From Bacteroidales bacterium (GTDB lineage Bacteria; Bacteroidota; Bacteroidia; Bacteroidales; UBA932): 64,000 bases of DNA. The stretch lies in contig JAGBAO010000009.1 of the NCBI GenBank assembly GCA_017938925.1, forward strand, positions 62,001-126,000. Reading direction: 5' to 3'. Positions 16,288-25,538 of this stretch are shown piece by piece. A program made the translations under genes and the position numbers. Positions within the stretch are counted from its first letter, which is position 1, and each line of letters opens with the position of its first letter. The notes beneath the pieces are model-generated. The model did no database searches. It was not told where the DNA came from and saw only the letters and a list, made by a program, of their open reading frames with translations.

Positions 16288-17916
16288 ATGAAAACACATA
16301 TATACATATCGATAGCAGCCGCTCTTCTGATTGCCGCCTCCTGCGACAAGATGAACCAGCTGGAGCCACAGGGCGGCAATTCCCTCACCTCCCAGGTGCT
16401 GCAGACCAACCAGACCGTTCCGTCCAGGATCAATGCCTCCTTCAACGGAATGTTCACCAAGCTGGGTGCACCGGACAGCGTGTTCGGCAGCGGACGTCCT
16501 GATGACTGGGGATTCCTGATGATAGGATTCTCAGGAGACATCGAGGCGGCAGACGTGGTGCTGGTGAACAGCGGATACAACTGGTTCTCCACCTGCGGAG
16601 CCCTTACATCCCGTAATGCAGACTATGCCAACCCATATGTCCGTTACGCGGCGCCATATAACGAGATAGCTGCCGCCAACGAGGTCATCAGATCATATCC
16701 CGAAGGCACTACCGACCAGGCTGCCATATACAACATTGCCCAGGCACATGCCATAAGGGCGTTCGCTTACCTGAATCTGGCGCCGTATTTCCAGTTCGGA
16801 TATGCAGCCGGGGGACGCGACCTGCCATGCGTGCCTATAGTCACAGAGGATACTGAGAACTTCACCGATAATCCTCGTGCATCAGTGGAGGAGGTCTATC
16901 AGCTCATCATATCCGACCTCACATATGCCATTGAGAATCTTGAAGGCTATGTCCGTCCGAATAAGTCCAGAATCGACGTCCAGGTGGCATATGCACTTCG
17001 TGCAAGGGCTTATCTGAACATGCAGGAATGGGCTCTGGCCGCCGCTGATGCAGAAAAGGCACTGGAGGGATACTCCCCTGCCACCATGACGGAAGTCTCG
17101 AAGCCGTTCCTCTATGACATCAACGAGCACAACTGGATCTGGGGTTATGACATGCAGACCGACGTGGCAATGGAGAATCCTTATGCGACCTCCAGCGCCT
17201 GGCTCAGGTCGTTCTCCGGAGACGGATACTCTGCAGGGACACAGGTCTATTCATGCTGCAACAGCCTTCTCTATGACAGGATTCCGGACACTGACGTGCG
17301 CAAGGGATGGTGGGTAAACTCCGAACTCGAATCCCCTCTTCTGGCCGGCGTGACATGGGACGGAGTGAGCGGTAACGCTGTGGGACCGCTTGAGATCGAC
17401 AATGTGAAGACTCCGTTCCTTCCTTACACCAACGTGAAGTTCGGAATGTTCACTGTAGGAGGCACGTCCAACGACGAAGACTGGCCTTTCATCAGGGCTG
17501 AGGAAATGATTCTGGTCCGGGCGGAAGGTCTGGTGAAGAGCGGACAGACGCAGGAGGGCAAGGCTGTTCTTGAAGACTTTGTGAGGACTTATCGCGATCC
17601 ATCGTATTCTGCTGATGCCGGCGGAAGGACTCTCGAAGACGAAATCTGGTTCCAGCGCCGTGTGGAACTCTGGGGAGAGGGATTCTCGAATCCTGACACA
17701 CGCCGTCTGAACAAGCCTCTGGTGCGATTCCACGGAGGAACCGCCAGCAATGTTCCGGCAGCATTCCGTTTCAACATGCCGGCAGATGACGGATGGTGGC
17801 TTATGAGGTTCACCTCCAGCGAGAAGAACACCAACCTGGCCATCATCGACAACACCGGAGGCACCCAGCCGGTCCAGGACCAGTATCCTGATCTGCGCGA
17901 CGGCGCCACTGACTAA
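16288..17916 (+). CDS. SusD/RagB-family glycan-binding lipoprotein (SusD3)
   Basis: SusD-like lipoprotein of 542 residues. Signal peptide and lipobox LLIAASC. TPR-like IYNIAQAHAIRAFAYLNLAP and the family motif WFQRRVELWGEGFSNPDTRR are intact. It is a close paralogue of SusD2, colinear along its full length, and pairs with SusC3. The gap to SusC3 is 68 bp and carries a palindromic repeat, but a shared transcript is still likely. After its stop, 17917-18069 is AT-rich with no gene and no convincing terminator. Confidence 0.93.
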   Translation: MKTHIYISIAAALLIAASCDKMNQLEPQGGNSLTSQVLQTNQTVPSRINASFNGMFTKLGAPDSVFGSGRPDDWGFLMIGFSGDIEAADVVLVNSGYNWFSTCGALTSRNADYANPYVRYAAPYNEIAAANEVIRSYPEGTTDQAAIYNIAQAHAIRAFAYLNLAPYFQFGYAAGGRDLPCVPIVTEDTENFTDNPRASVEEVYQLIISDLTYAIENLEGYVRPNKSRIDVQVAYALRARAYLNMQEWALAAADAEKALEGYSPATMTEVSKPFLYDINEHNWIWGYDMQTDVAMENPYATSSAWLRSFSGDGYSAGTQVYSCCNSLLYDRIPDTDVRKGWWVNSELESPLLAGVTWDGVSGNAVGPLEIDNVKTPFLPYTNVKFGMFTVGGTSNDEDWPFIRAEEMILVRAEGLVKSGQTQEGKAVLEDFVRTYRDPSYSADAGGRTLEDEIWFQRRVELWGEGFSNPDTRRLNKPLVRFHGGTASNVPAAFRFNMPADDGWWLMRFTSSEKNTNLAIIDNTGGTQPVQDQYPDLRDGATD

Positions 17917-18069
17917 AAGCAGGTCGTTACCCCAGAAAAACCGTAAAAAAAAGAAATAATTATAAAAAAGAGAAAAATGTGACGAATGACATGACAATAA
18001 TTCTCTGAGAAGTTGGAAGCTTGATGCATAGATGATACATTTACTCAAACTTTATCGTATGATTATTTT

Positions 18070-18639
18070 ATGAGTGAATTATCAATTGTACAGCAGAAGA
18101 TTTTTGAACTCCGTGGCAGATGGGTAATACTTGACAGAGATCTAGCTATTATGTATGGAGTAACTACAAGTGCGTTGAATCAAGCGGTAAAACGTAATAT
18201 CAAGCGTTTCCCTCCAGATTTTATGTTTCAATTGACAACGGAAGAAACAGAACATTGGAAATCACAAAATGTGATATCCAAATCTATAACAATGGGAGTG
18301 AGGCGAAACCCGAATGCATTTACTGAACAAGGAGTAGCAATGCTGTCCGGACTTCTTAACAGCGATGTTGCCATTAATGCCAACATTATGATTATGAGAG
18401 CTTTTGTAACGATGAGAAATTATATTGCTACCACAAGACAGATTACGTCGGAGTTGGCGGAGATGCGCGTCAAATTAGCTCTACTCGAAAAGAATGACGA
18501 GGATAATCTTGAAGCAATCAATGACTTATCAGAGGATGTCAGACGTGAAATTGATAACCTGTTTCAAGCGATTGCTGAATTAGCAATAAAATCAAAAGAG
18601 CCAGAGAAGCCTCGAAACAAGATTGGATTCAAGATATAG
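18070..18639 (+). CDS. ORF6N-domain DNA-binding protein
   Basis: Protein of 189 residues with an ORF6N domain at about residues 5-95 (IFELRGRWVILDRDLAIMYG, then TTEETEHWKSQNVIS and NPNAFTEQGVAMLSGLL). ORF6N is a DNA-binding module named from phage and often found in mobile or accessory genes. Residues 120-180 form a predicted coiled coil (ELAEMRVKLALLEKNDEDNL). Cellular role is unknown. The gene is visibly more AT-rich than its neighbours and stands alone between two polysaccharide loci, suggesting lateral acquisition. A decayed copy of the same family lies at 51958-52018, also next to an almost identical terminator hairpin. Confidence 0.88.
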   Translation: MSELSIVQQKIFELRGRWVILDRDLAIMYGVTTSALNQAVKRNIKRFPPDFMFQLTTEETEHWKSQNVISKSITMGVRRNPNAFTEQGVAMLSGLLNSDVAINANIMIMRAFVTMRNYIATTRQITSELAEMRVKLALLEKNDEDNLEAINDLSEDVRREIDNLFQAIAELAIKSKEPEKPRNKIGFKI

Positions 18640-18684
18640 TGTCTCTTGATATTATCAGTCGTTGGCACGAATTCCATATCAAAG

Positions 18685-18725
18685 CGTGCCAGACACCCCG
18701 AAAACAGGATGTCTGGCACGTTTTT
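18685..18725. terminator. Strong hairpin terminator between convergent transcripts
   Basis: Perfect 11-bp stem CGTGCCAGACA / TGTCTGGCACG (18685-18695 with 18710-18720), loop CCCCGAAAACAGGA, then TTTTT on the plus strand. It ends the ORF6N transcript. On the minus strand it can also end the long operon whose last stop is at 18769. It is almost the same sequence as the hairpin after groEL. Confidence 0.85.
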
Positions 18726-18768
18726 GTGGCTTTTTTGTGCCAGCGAACCGCTTATAGATCACACCGGT

Positions 18769-20640
18769 CTACCTGACGATCTTCAACTCTCCCGGAGCAA
18801 GACGTACCTTGCGGGATGATGACGGGCCGAAATGCACTACAGCATGCTGCTTGAGATTGTACTCCGTGTTGAGCAGCAGGACTGTCCCGTCCTCATAGCA
18901 GGACCAGCGTACGACATCCGTGCACTCCACCTTAGGATATACATCGACAGACTCAAGGGCACGGCGCACAAGATAAAGGTAGAACGGATAGAGTTCCGGT
19001 GAGCCCACCGGGCTGACTGACGGACAGAACACAACGGTTCCATCACCTATCCTGTGCTCAAAGAGCAGACATTCGTCCTTAGGGAACTTCTTCTGCCACA
19101 TCACATCCGCACCTACAGCCAGGGTATCTGCCCCATGATTCTCAAGGACAGGCATCACGAAGCCTCCGTCCGTAAACCAAGGGTCACAGGCTGTTCCATA
19201 CATATGGAATCTCCAGCCGCACGAAGGATTTGCAGTGAACTTGACCCCATACTTCATCCTGCGGCTGCCTTCGAGGGCCTTCAGACCGGTCAGTTCAGTC
19301 CAGTCTCCTCCGTTATATGGCTTGAATCCCTCAAGAGGACTGTCAGCCGTGTCCAGATGCCTTGCAGCCATGAGAAGGGTGCCGCCACCGGACACATAAT
19401 TCACAAGTTTCTCGTAAAGTGCATCATCCATAGCATTGAAGCCAAGGAAAACGACTATCTCATACTTTGCCAGCAGGTCTTCCGGTATGTCATACGGCAC
19501 GACATCCACGGTTCCGAGAGGAGGATTTGCAGAAAGGTCCACCTCTCCGTTCAGATCACGGCTGCTCCAGCCTTCCCGCTCATAGCACTGGTCCACGATC
19601 TTCCATGAGCGTTCGTCATCACCGATACGGAAATCATCATTCCTGCGCTGTCCCCAAAGATGTGTCTGCCAGCTTCCCACGAAACCGTCCATACGGCCCT
19701 GCATGAAGGCGACAGCTGCACGCGGGAGTCCCTCCGGGCGAGGATTCCTTGCCGCCCACGATGCGAAATCTCCGAGTTCCTTGCGGAATCTCACTACCAA
19801 CGGATCATCAGTCGTGAGTTTCTTGCCGAAGGCGTTGTAGTCCATCACACCATGTTCCGCATAAATAGGATCCGCTCCACGCAGATAGGCATGATACCAG
19901 GAAGTGCGATAGCGTCTGAACCACAGCTCGTCCTGCTGTTCACCCCCGTACCACATTGCGGCATTATCAACTCCGTAAGTTCCCTTGCCGAAGGCCTTTG
20001 TCGCTCCGATTGCTGAAGCATAGCGCCTTTCTGTATCGTCTCCGAACACCATCTCGACATCAACTCTGTCTATGCCCGAGCGAAGCAGATGTGAAAATCC
20101 GCCCGGAGCAGGTTCGATGCTGATGAACGGGCGAGGAAGCCCTACAGAATCAGCATAGGCAGTCTGACGGCTTACGCGTTCTCTGACGAAGGCGTCTGCC
20201 TCGGAATAAGTCGACACCGAAGGCATCACATCCTTTCCTTTGGTTGCAGATGAAGCCGGCCAGGCGAAATTAACTCCAGCAAACTCTCCAAGCAGAAGAG
20301 TACCTTTGACTATATCGGAATTCTTCTGCAGCACTTCTACAATCTGTGAAAGCGAATCCGCATATCCGGTGTTCGGGCCATAATTCTGGCGATGAGTGGC
20401 CTCATCCATGGTGAGGGTCATCCCGTTCTCGCGACACACCTTGATCACCCGCTCCAACATGTCCGGATTCCAAGGGCCTTTTCTGAAAAGCACGGTGTGC
20501 GTTCCGAGTCCTTCATCCGCAATGGTCTGAGCAGTCTTCTCCACATACTTCGACTCACTCATTCCTCCCACAGTCACATTACCGTTCCGAGTGCCACATC
20601 CCGCAAGGAGCAGGCACAGTAAGATCAGATTTTTCTTCAT
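18769..20640 (-). CDS. Large lipoprotein with glycoside-hydrolase-like barrel and amidotransferase-like domain
   Basis: Protein of 623 residues with lipobox LLLAGC, last gene of the long minus-strand operon. I cannot name the family. The first 350 or so residues read like a TIM-barrel glycosidase (WNPDMLERVIKVCRENGMTL, FISIEPAPGGFSH, VMFGDDTERR-type strands rich in Asp, Glu and Trp). Residues about 370-480 (VVPYDIPEDLLAKYEIVVFL, YVSGGGTLLMAARHLD) resemble the glutamine-amidotransferase-like fold that accompanies GH42-type barrels. A small beta-domain ends the protein. I infer a cell-surface or periplasmic carbohydrate-active enzyme. Possible catalytic acids include the Glu in SIEPAPGG, but this is a guess. 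It starts 5 bp after the GH31 stop. Confidence 0.75.
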   Translation of the reverse strand: MKKNLILLCLLLAGCGTRNGNVTVGGMSESKYVEKTAQTIADEGLGTHTVLFRKGPWNPDMLERVIKVCRENGMTLTMDEATHRQNYGPNTGYADSLSQIVEVLQKNSDIVKGTLLLGEFAGVNFAWPASSATKGKDVMPSVSTYSEADAFVRERVSRQTAYADSVGLPRPFISIEPAPGGFSHLLRSGIDRVDVEMVFGDDTERRYASAIGATKAFGKGTYGVDNAAMWYGGEQQDELWFRRYRTSWYHAYLRGADPIYAEHGVMDYNAFGKKLTTDDPLVVRFRKELGDFASWAARNPRPEGLPRAAVAFMQGRMDGFVGSWQTHLWGQRRNDDFRIGDDERSWKIVDQCYEREGWSSRDLNGEVDLSANPPLGTVDVVPYDIPEDLLAKYEIVVFLGFNAMDDALYEKLVNYVSGGGTLLMAARHLDTADSPLEGFKPYNGGDWTELTGLKALEGSRRMKYGVKFTANPSCGWRFHMYGTACDPWFTDGGFVMPVLENHGADTLAVGADVMWQKKFPKDECLLFEHRIGDGTVVFCPSVSPVGSPELYPFYLYLVRRALESVDVYPKVECTDVVRWSCYEDGTVLLLNTEYNLKQHAVVHFGPSSSRKVRLAPGELKIVR

Positions 20641-20645
20641 ATGGA

Positions 20646-23282
20646 TTATTTTCTATTTTCCTTGTATCCGTCGATAATATGGGCTTTCAGACGAGCCTTG
20701 AATTCATCTGAAATAAGAGGAGTTTCCTTTTCAAGGTATTCCTCATACTTGACGAAGTTCTCCTTGAGATCTTCCACATACCGGAAGATGTTCTGAGGAT
20801 CCGCCAGGATGAAGTTAGGACACTGGGATACCTTGAGATACTCTATCGGGAGCATCAGTCTCCTGTCCTTGAGGCCCTGCTCGTTCTTGTATGGCTCAGC
20901 AATCCTGTTGCAACGTGAGAAGAGTCCCTTGAGGGCGTACAGTTCAGAGTCAGAATGTCCCTGAGGCAAAACGAGTTCCACTGTAAGGGTCTCATCCGCA
21001 GGAATATCCTTCAGATAGACCACCGGAGCAAGATTATAACCATCGTACGTCCACTGTCCGGACTTAGCAAACCTGTCGTAAGGAATCTCTTCGCCGTTCA
21101 CCAGGACCTTCTCAGGAGTGCGTGTACAAAGGAATCTGAGCTCATAGCTCCTTGTTGCCTTCATTCCCTCATACTGGCCTTCGCGTGGAGCTACAGTCAG
21201 GACAACCCTGTCATCACTTCTCTTCTGGTCCACCTTCGTGATGGTGTAATCCGTCCGGTACCTCTGGCTTACTCCGTCGTCCTCATAATAGGCAAGCTGA
21301 CCGTCCGCACCAGGAACAACTGTCAGAACGAGAGTGTCACAAGGATTCTGGACAGAACGTACGTGAGCCGGATTCATCGGCAGAATCGAGCCTGCCTTCA
21401 CATACCACGGATTATCATCTATCGAGTAGCCTATATCCCTCTTCTGACCGCCCTTGAACATAGTACCTGAAGCCATGTCAAACCAGTCGTTACCCTCAGG
21501 AAACCACATGTCGATTGTGGCGATGCCTGTAATCTCGTCTGCAGGCTTGCTTACGCATGTTGCAAGAATGTCTTCTCCGAACATGAACTGACGCTTGAAC
21601 TCGTATGCCTCTTCCGCCTCAGGATAGTCATAGTACATCGGATAGCACATGGCGATACCTGTGTCATAGTTTCTGCGGGCAGCATTATATATGTATGGTA
21701 TCAGCGAATAGCGCAGATGGAAGGCCTCCACCATCTGGAACAGATGATCCGGGAAGAGCCATGGATATCGCTTGCAGTCCGGATGCTTGGTAGGGTGTAT
21801 CTTGTACAGCGGTGAGAACACACCGTACTGGAGCCATCGTGTGTATCTCTCCGGATTTTCCGTACCCTTGTGGCCGTGGAACATATGACCGCCGAGGTCA
21901 TGTCCCCAGTAGCCGTAATTGACATTTGCCGATGTAGCCGTAAACTCAGGCTGATACTCAAGCGATTCCCATGTGATGATGGTGTCACCTGAGAAACCGA
22001 GAGGATAGCGGTGCGATCCCAGACCGCCCCAACGGTGATACAGGAACGGACGAAGACCCGGATAATTGTCCTTAGCATAATTGTAGAACACGTGGTTGAG
22101 CCAGAACGTATTGGAAAGGCCCGGATTGTATTTGGACTCCTTCCACTGCTGCCAGTCAAGCCACCAGAAGTCATTGCCCTGATCTTCAATCGGCTTGAGA
22201 ACCGCCTTATAATATGCATCTGCCCATTTCTTCTCATCGATATGGAACGGAACAGACTTGCCCGGCTGGTCCCATCCGTATTCCTTGCAGAAACGGTCAT
22301 AGCACTCTTCATAAGGCTGGATACCTGATGCGGGGTGAAGGTTCAATGCCGTCTTCAGACCGGCACTATGTGCCCATTGGAACATCTGTTCCGGAGCGGG
22401 GAAAAGCTCTTTCTGCCAGGTGTAGCCTGTCCAGCCTACTCTCTGGCCGTACTCATCGATCTGAGGATTATTGGACAAGCCCCATGTCTCATGCCAGTCC
22501 ATGTCGATGATAAGCACATCGACCGGGATATCTATGGAGCGAAGCCTGTCTATGATGTCCTTAAGCTCGCTGTCGGAGTACTGCCAGTAGCGGCTCCACC
22601 AGTAACCGAAGGTGTAGCGTGGAGGAAGCGGAGCAGAACCAGCGACCTTGGAATAGTCTTCAAGGGCCTTCCTGTACTCATGACCGTACGCGAACAGATA
22701 CCAGTCGGTATAATTCTTTTCCGGTCGTGGAGTGACCCACCAGTCTTCATCCATGAGGTAGTTCTTTGTGTCGTCCACCACAGCCCAGCCGTCACGTGAG
22801 ACAAGGCCCTTCTCCATAGGATCCTTGGCAGTATGAAGTCTGCCATCCACATTATCCAGAGTTCTGGTCGTACCCATGAGGTTCCCCTTGTCGTCCATGC
22901 CCGGAGTCCAGAGAGTCTTCACACCGGCAGTCGCAAACTCCACCTTGAGATTGGAAGCATCAAACGGAACGGTGCCGACATGATATGTGAGAACCAGGTC
23001 AGATGTCTTGATTACCACCTTTCTCGAGGTCCTGCTGACCTTGAATTCCGGAACCGGAAGCTGCCTGTTGATGAAGGTCAGTGAAGCCCTGTCCTCGAAA
23101 ATGCCATCTTCGCTCCACTCCATTCTGATGAGCTGAGGTGTCAGCACAGTGAACCTTGCATGCTCACCGGCAAGAACCATGGCCTTCCCGGAAGCACACG
23201 GAACCGCTTCATCGGCCGGATAGGCCGACAGAGCCGGCACAGACATCACCACAAAAAGGAGTGCAGAAAAAAGTCTTTTCAT
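20646..23282 (-). CDS. Glycoside hydrolase family 31 enzyme, secreted
   Basis: GH31 retaining alpha-glycosidase-type enzyme of 878 residues. Signal peptide is at 1-20 (VPALSA), followed by an N-terminal beta-sandwich. The barrel opens with TFGYWWSRYWQYSDSELKDI and DVLIIDMDWHE. The nucleophile position is WWLDWQQW (about residue 375), differing from the usual WxDMNE. The acid/base region reads YWGHDLGGH (about 461), followed by RWLQYGVFSPLYKIH. C-terminal beta-sandwich domains follow, with an extra helical tail after about residue 790. The unusual nucleophile motif suggests a subfamily other than classical alpha-glucosidases. Substrate is unknown. Within this operon it is the only clearly recognised glycosidase. 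Confidence 0.9.
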   Translation of the reverse strand: MKRLFSALLFVVMSVPALSAYPADEAVPCASGKAMVLAGEHARFTVLTPQLIRMEWSEDGIFEDRASLTFINRQLPVPEFKVSRTSRKVVIKTSDLVLTYHVGTVPFDASNLKVEFATAGVKTLWTPGMDDKGNLMGTTRTLDNVDGRLHTAKDPMEKGLVSRDGWAVVDDTKNYLMDEDWWVTPRPEKNYTDWYLFAYGHEYRKALEDYSKVAGSAPLPPRYTFGYWWSRYWQYSDSELKDIIDRLRSIDIPVDVLIIDMDWHETWGLSNNPQIDEYGQRVGWTGYTWQKELFPAPEQMFQWAHSAGLKTALNLHPASGIQPYEECYDRFCKEYGWDQPGKSVPFHIDEKKWADAYYKAVLKPIEDQGNDFWWLDWQQWKESKYNPGLSNTFWLNHVFYNYAKDNYPGLRPFLYHRWGGLGSHRYPLGFSGDTIITWESLEYQPEFTATSANVNYGYWGHDLGGHMFHGHKGTENPERYTRWLQYGVFSPLYKIHPTKHPDCKRYPWLFPDHLFQMVEAFHLRYSLIPYIYNAARRNYDTGIAMCYPMYYDYPEAEEAYEFKRQFMFGEDILATCVSKPADEITGIATIDMWFPEGNDWFDMASGTMFKGGQKRDIGYSIDDNPWYVKAGSILPMNPAHVRSVQNPCDTLVLTVVPGADGQLAYYEDDGVSQRYRTDYTITKVDQKRSDDRVVLTVAPREGQYEGMKATRSYELRFLCTRTPEKVLVNGEEIPYDRFAKSGQWTYDGYNLAPVVYLKDIPADETLTVELVLPQGHSDSELYALKGLFSRCNRIAEPYKNEQGLKDRRLMLPIEYLKVSQCPNFILADPQNIFRYVEDLKENFVKYEEYLEKETPLISDEFKARLKAHIIDGYKENRK

Positions 23283-23300
23283 AACTGTTTGTCCTACTTA

Positions 23301-25535
23301 TTAAAATTTATACGAAATACTGAGGTTGACCTCGAAAGGCCTCATATATTTTCCAGACATCAGGATTCCCTGCAGCTGGGCAGGATCCGATATGGTATCG
23401 ACAGAGTCGATGCTGCCCTTGGGACCTGTCTGGAACAGCCAGTTCACCACATTAAGAGACAGTTTCAGATCAGGAAGGATCTTCCAGTCTACGCCACCGA
23501 AAGTCTCCCACCTTCCGTCAAAATACGCAAGATTGGTCCTTGAGGCATACTGGCGGCTGAAATATCTGGCACTGAGCCAGAAACGCCAGTCCTTGTACGT
23601 ATATGACGGATCTATTTCCAGTTCCACGCGGGAAATTCCCGTAGTGTACTTTCCGTTATATGAAATGGTCTTTGTGGAACCGTCACTGAAGACAAAGGTG
23701 TTGTCGTAGTTCCTGTACTTCGGATCCTGGACAGTACACATCAGATGCAGGTTGAAACCGCCCCAATGCAGGTTTCCGTCCATGTTGAATCCGAGATTTC
23801 CGATTCCGTACTGGGCTGTGTGGTCAAGGGTCTCGCTCTGGCCATTGATACGCTCTGTCACAGAAACCGTTGCAGCACAGTTCCAGCAGGTGATATACGA
23901 CACCATACCTGTGATGTCCATCCATTTGTTCTGATACATGAGACCTCCGCGTCCCATGGCATTGCCGATGGCCTTCAGAGCGGGAACACCCGTAGTCTTG
24001 AAGTAGCTCATCACCTTGTTGGTCTTGCTGTAGAAGCCCTCTCCCAAAAGGAAGAGGCCGTCAGCCAGGCGATAGGTACCATACAGCGTCGCTGAAGCCT
24101 CAACCCTGTTCAGCGTGACATTGGTGATCTGAGCGACTCCGTTCTGAAGGTGGAATCCGTCAGTCTTCTTGTTGAATGTGTTTCCATTCAGATTGTGGGC
24201 ACCGTCGCAGCTCTGGTTCAAAGCTCTCACCCTCAATCCTGTCTTTACGAAAAAACGGTCGGTTATGTTCCAGTTGTGGAAACCGTACACGGTGGCAGTG
24301 TTTCTGTGTCCGGAAACAAGCTGGGCATTCATGTTATGCCCCCAAGTCTCCTGATCGTCAAGATACAGTCGCACAGGATCCGCGCTCACCGTGTGAGCCA
24401 TCTTTGTGGCAGAAGTCCTTTCATACTGGTGCACAGTGACCAGTTCAAGTCCCAGATCGACTTCATGCTTTCTCCATTTCTTTCCAGCCTCGAAAAGGGC
24501 CGTAAAATCCAGAGATTTGGCATCCACTATGCTCACAACCCTGTTCTGAATGCTGCCGCTGTACGGAGTGCCGTCTGCAAGAGTGACCTCCTTGCCGTTC
24601 TTGAGCAGACCGCCCTCGGCGATGTCGATTCCCGAAAGAACTGACTTCGCCCAGTTGTCCCTCGGCGAGATGCAGCCATGAAGGGTTCCTTTGAAGAGCC
24701 ATCCTGAGTCGTGGGCATATTTTCCCTTGACGATGATGTCATGCACCCGCCTGTCATCCATCTTTCCCATATGCCCCGTCTTCATCTGACCGGTCATCAG
24801 GTCCATATAGGTGATGTGGTCATCTGCCGGGAAATAGCAGGAGCGTCCGATCTTATATCCGTCAAGGGCACTGACCGAACCGTCGCCGTTGTAGATGAAC
24901 GGAGCTTCGCCATAACCGCCCAGACTGTCCTTGTTCAGACAGAACTTGTAGAAGACACTGAGTTCTGCAGCTGACCATCTCCTTGTGAGAGAGAGCTTGA
25001 ATATCTGCTTGTTGTCCACGAAGACCTTCCCAGGGGCATTCACACTTGTCGGATCCAGATTGAGGTAGGCTCCCACAGCATAGTACCAGCCCTTCCTTAT
25101 CGGGCCGCTGACACATCCGTCGAAGTTTATCTGTCCGAAGGTCGATGTCTTGAACGAGAAGGCTCCTTCAACGCGGTCTCCTCCTGTCTTGCTGATGGAT
25201 TCCACGACAATACCGATATCTCCGGTCTTGATTATGGATTCAGCAAGACTTCTGAGTCTGACCGTCTCATATGAATTTCCTCCTGCCCAGTGGTAGCGTC
25301 CTTTCACGAAGCTGTATGAATGCTTCACTCCATCCTCGCAGATGGAAGCGCCACCATCGCTTGTCGGGAGACCAATTGAAATGTCGCGTGGCACTGATGC
25401 CGTCTCGGCATTGAGCATGACTCCCCTGTCTCCACCTGTCTTCAGACTGTCAGCTTCCTGGGCAGACGCTTCCACGCCGAACAATCCCCCTGCCAGCAAG
25501 AACAGGATTCCACAAACCGATCGTTTCAAATTCAT
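23301..25535 (-). CDS. TonB-dependent-receptor-like outer-membrane beta-barrel protein
   Basis: Outer-membrane protein of 744 residues. Signal peptide ends GVEASAQ. There is no carboxypeptidase-like N-terminal domain and no SusC plug motif, but residues about 85-170 (SIIKTGDIGIVVESISKTGG, then FSFKTSTFGQINFDGCVSGP) resemble a plug. The rest is alternating aromatic beta-strands ending MRPFEVNLSISYKF, the C-terminal Phe typical of barrels. It is smaller than SusC (about 1000) and has no SusD partner next to it. It may import a second product, such as an ion, cofactor or small phosphorylated sugar, released by this operon's enzymes. That role is inferred. Confidence 0.8.
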   Translation of the reverse strand: MNLKRSVCGILFLLAGGLFGVEASAQEADSLKTGGDRGVMLNAETASVPRDISIGLPTSDGGASICEDGVKHSYSFVKGRYHWAGGNSYETVRLRSLAESIIKTGDIGIVVESISKTGGDRVEGAFSFKTSTFGQINFDGCVSGPIRKGWYYAVGAYLNLDPTSVNAPGKVFVDNKQIFKLSLTRRWSAAELSVFYKFCLNKDSLGGYGEAPFIYNGDGSVSALDGYKIGRSCYFPADDHITYMDLMTGQMKTGHMGKMDDRRVHDIIVKGKYAHDSGWLFKGTLHGCISPRDNWAKSVLSGIDIAEGGLLKNGKEVTLADGTPYSGSIQNRVVSIVDAKSLDFTALFEAGKKWRKHEVDLGLELVTVHQYERTSATKMAHTVSADPVRLYLDDQETWGHNMNAQLVSGHRNTATVYGFHNWNITDRFFVKTGLRVRALNQSCDGAHNLNGNTFNKKTDGFHLQNGVAQITNVTLNRVEASATLYGTYRLADGLFLLGEGFYSKTNKVMSYFKTTGVPALKAIGNAMGRGGLMYQNKWMDITGMVSYITCWNCAATVSVTERINGQSETLDHTAQYGIGNLGFNMDGNLHWGGFNLHLMCTVQDPKYRNYDNTFVFSDGSTKTISYNGKYTTGISRVELEIDPSYTYKDWRFWLSARYFSRQYASRTNLAYFDGRWETFGGVDWKILPDLKLSLNVVNWLFQTGPKGSIDSVDTISDPAQLQGILMSGKYMRPFEVNLSISYKF

Positions 25536-25538
25536 GCC

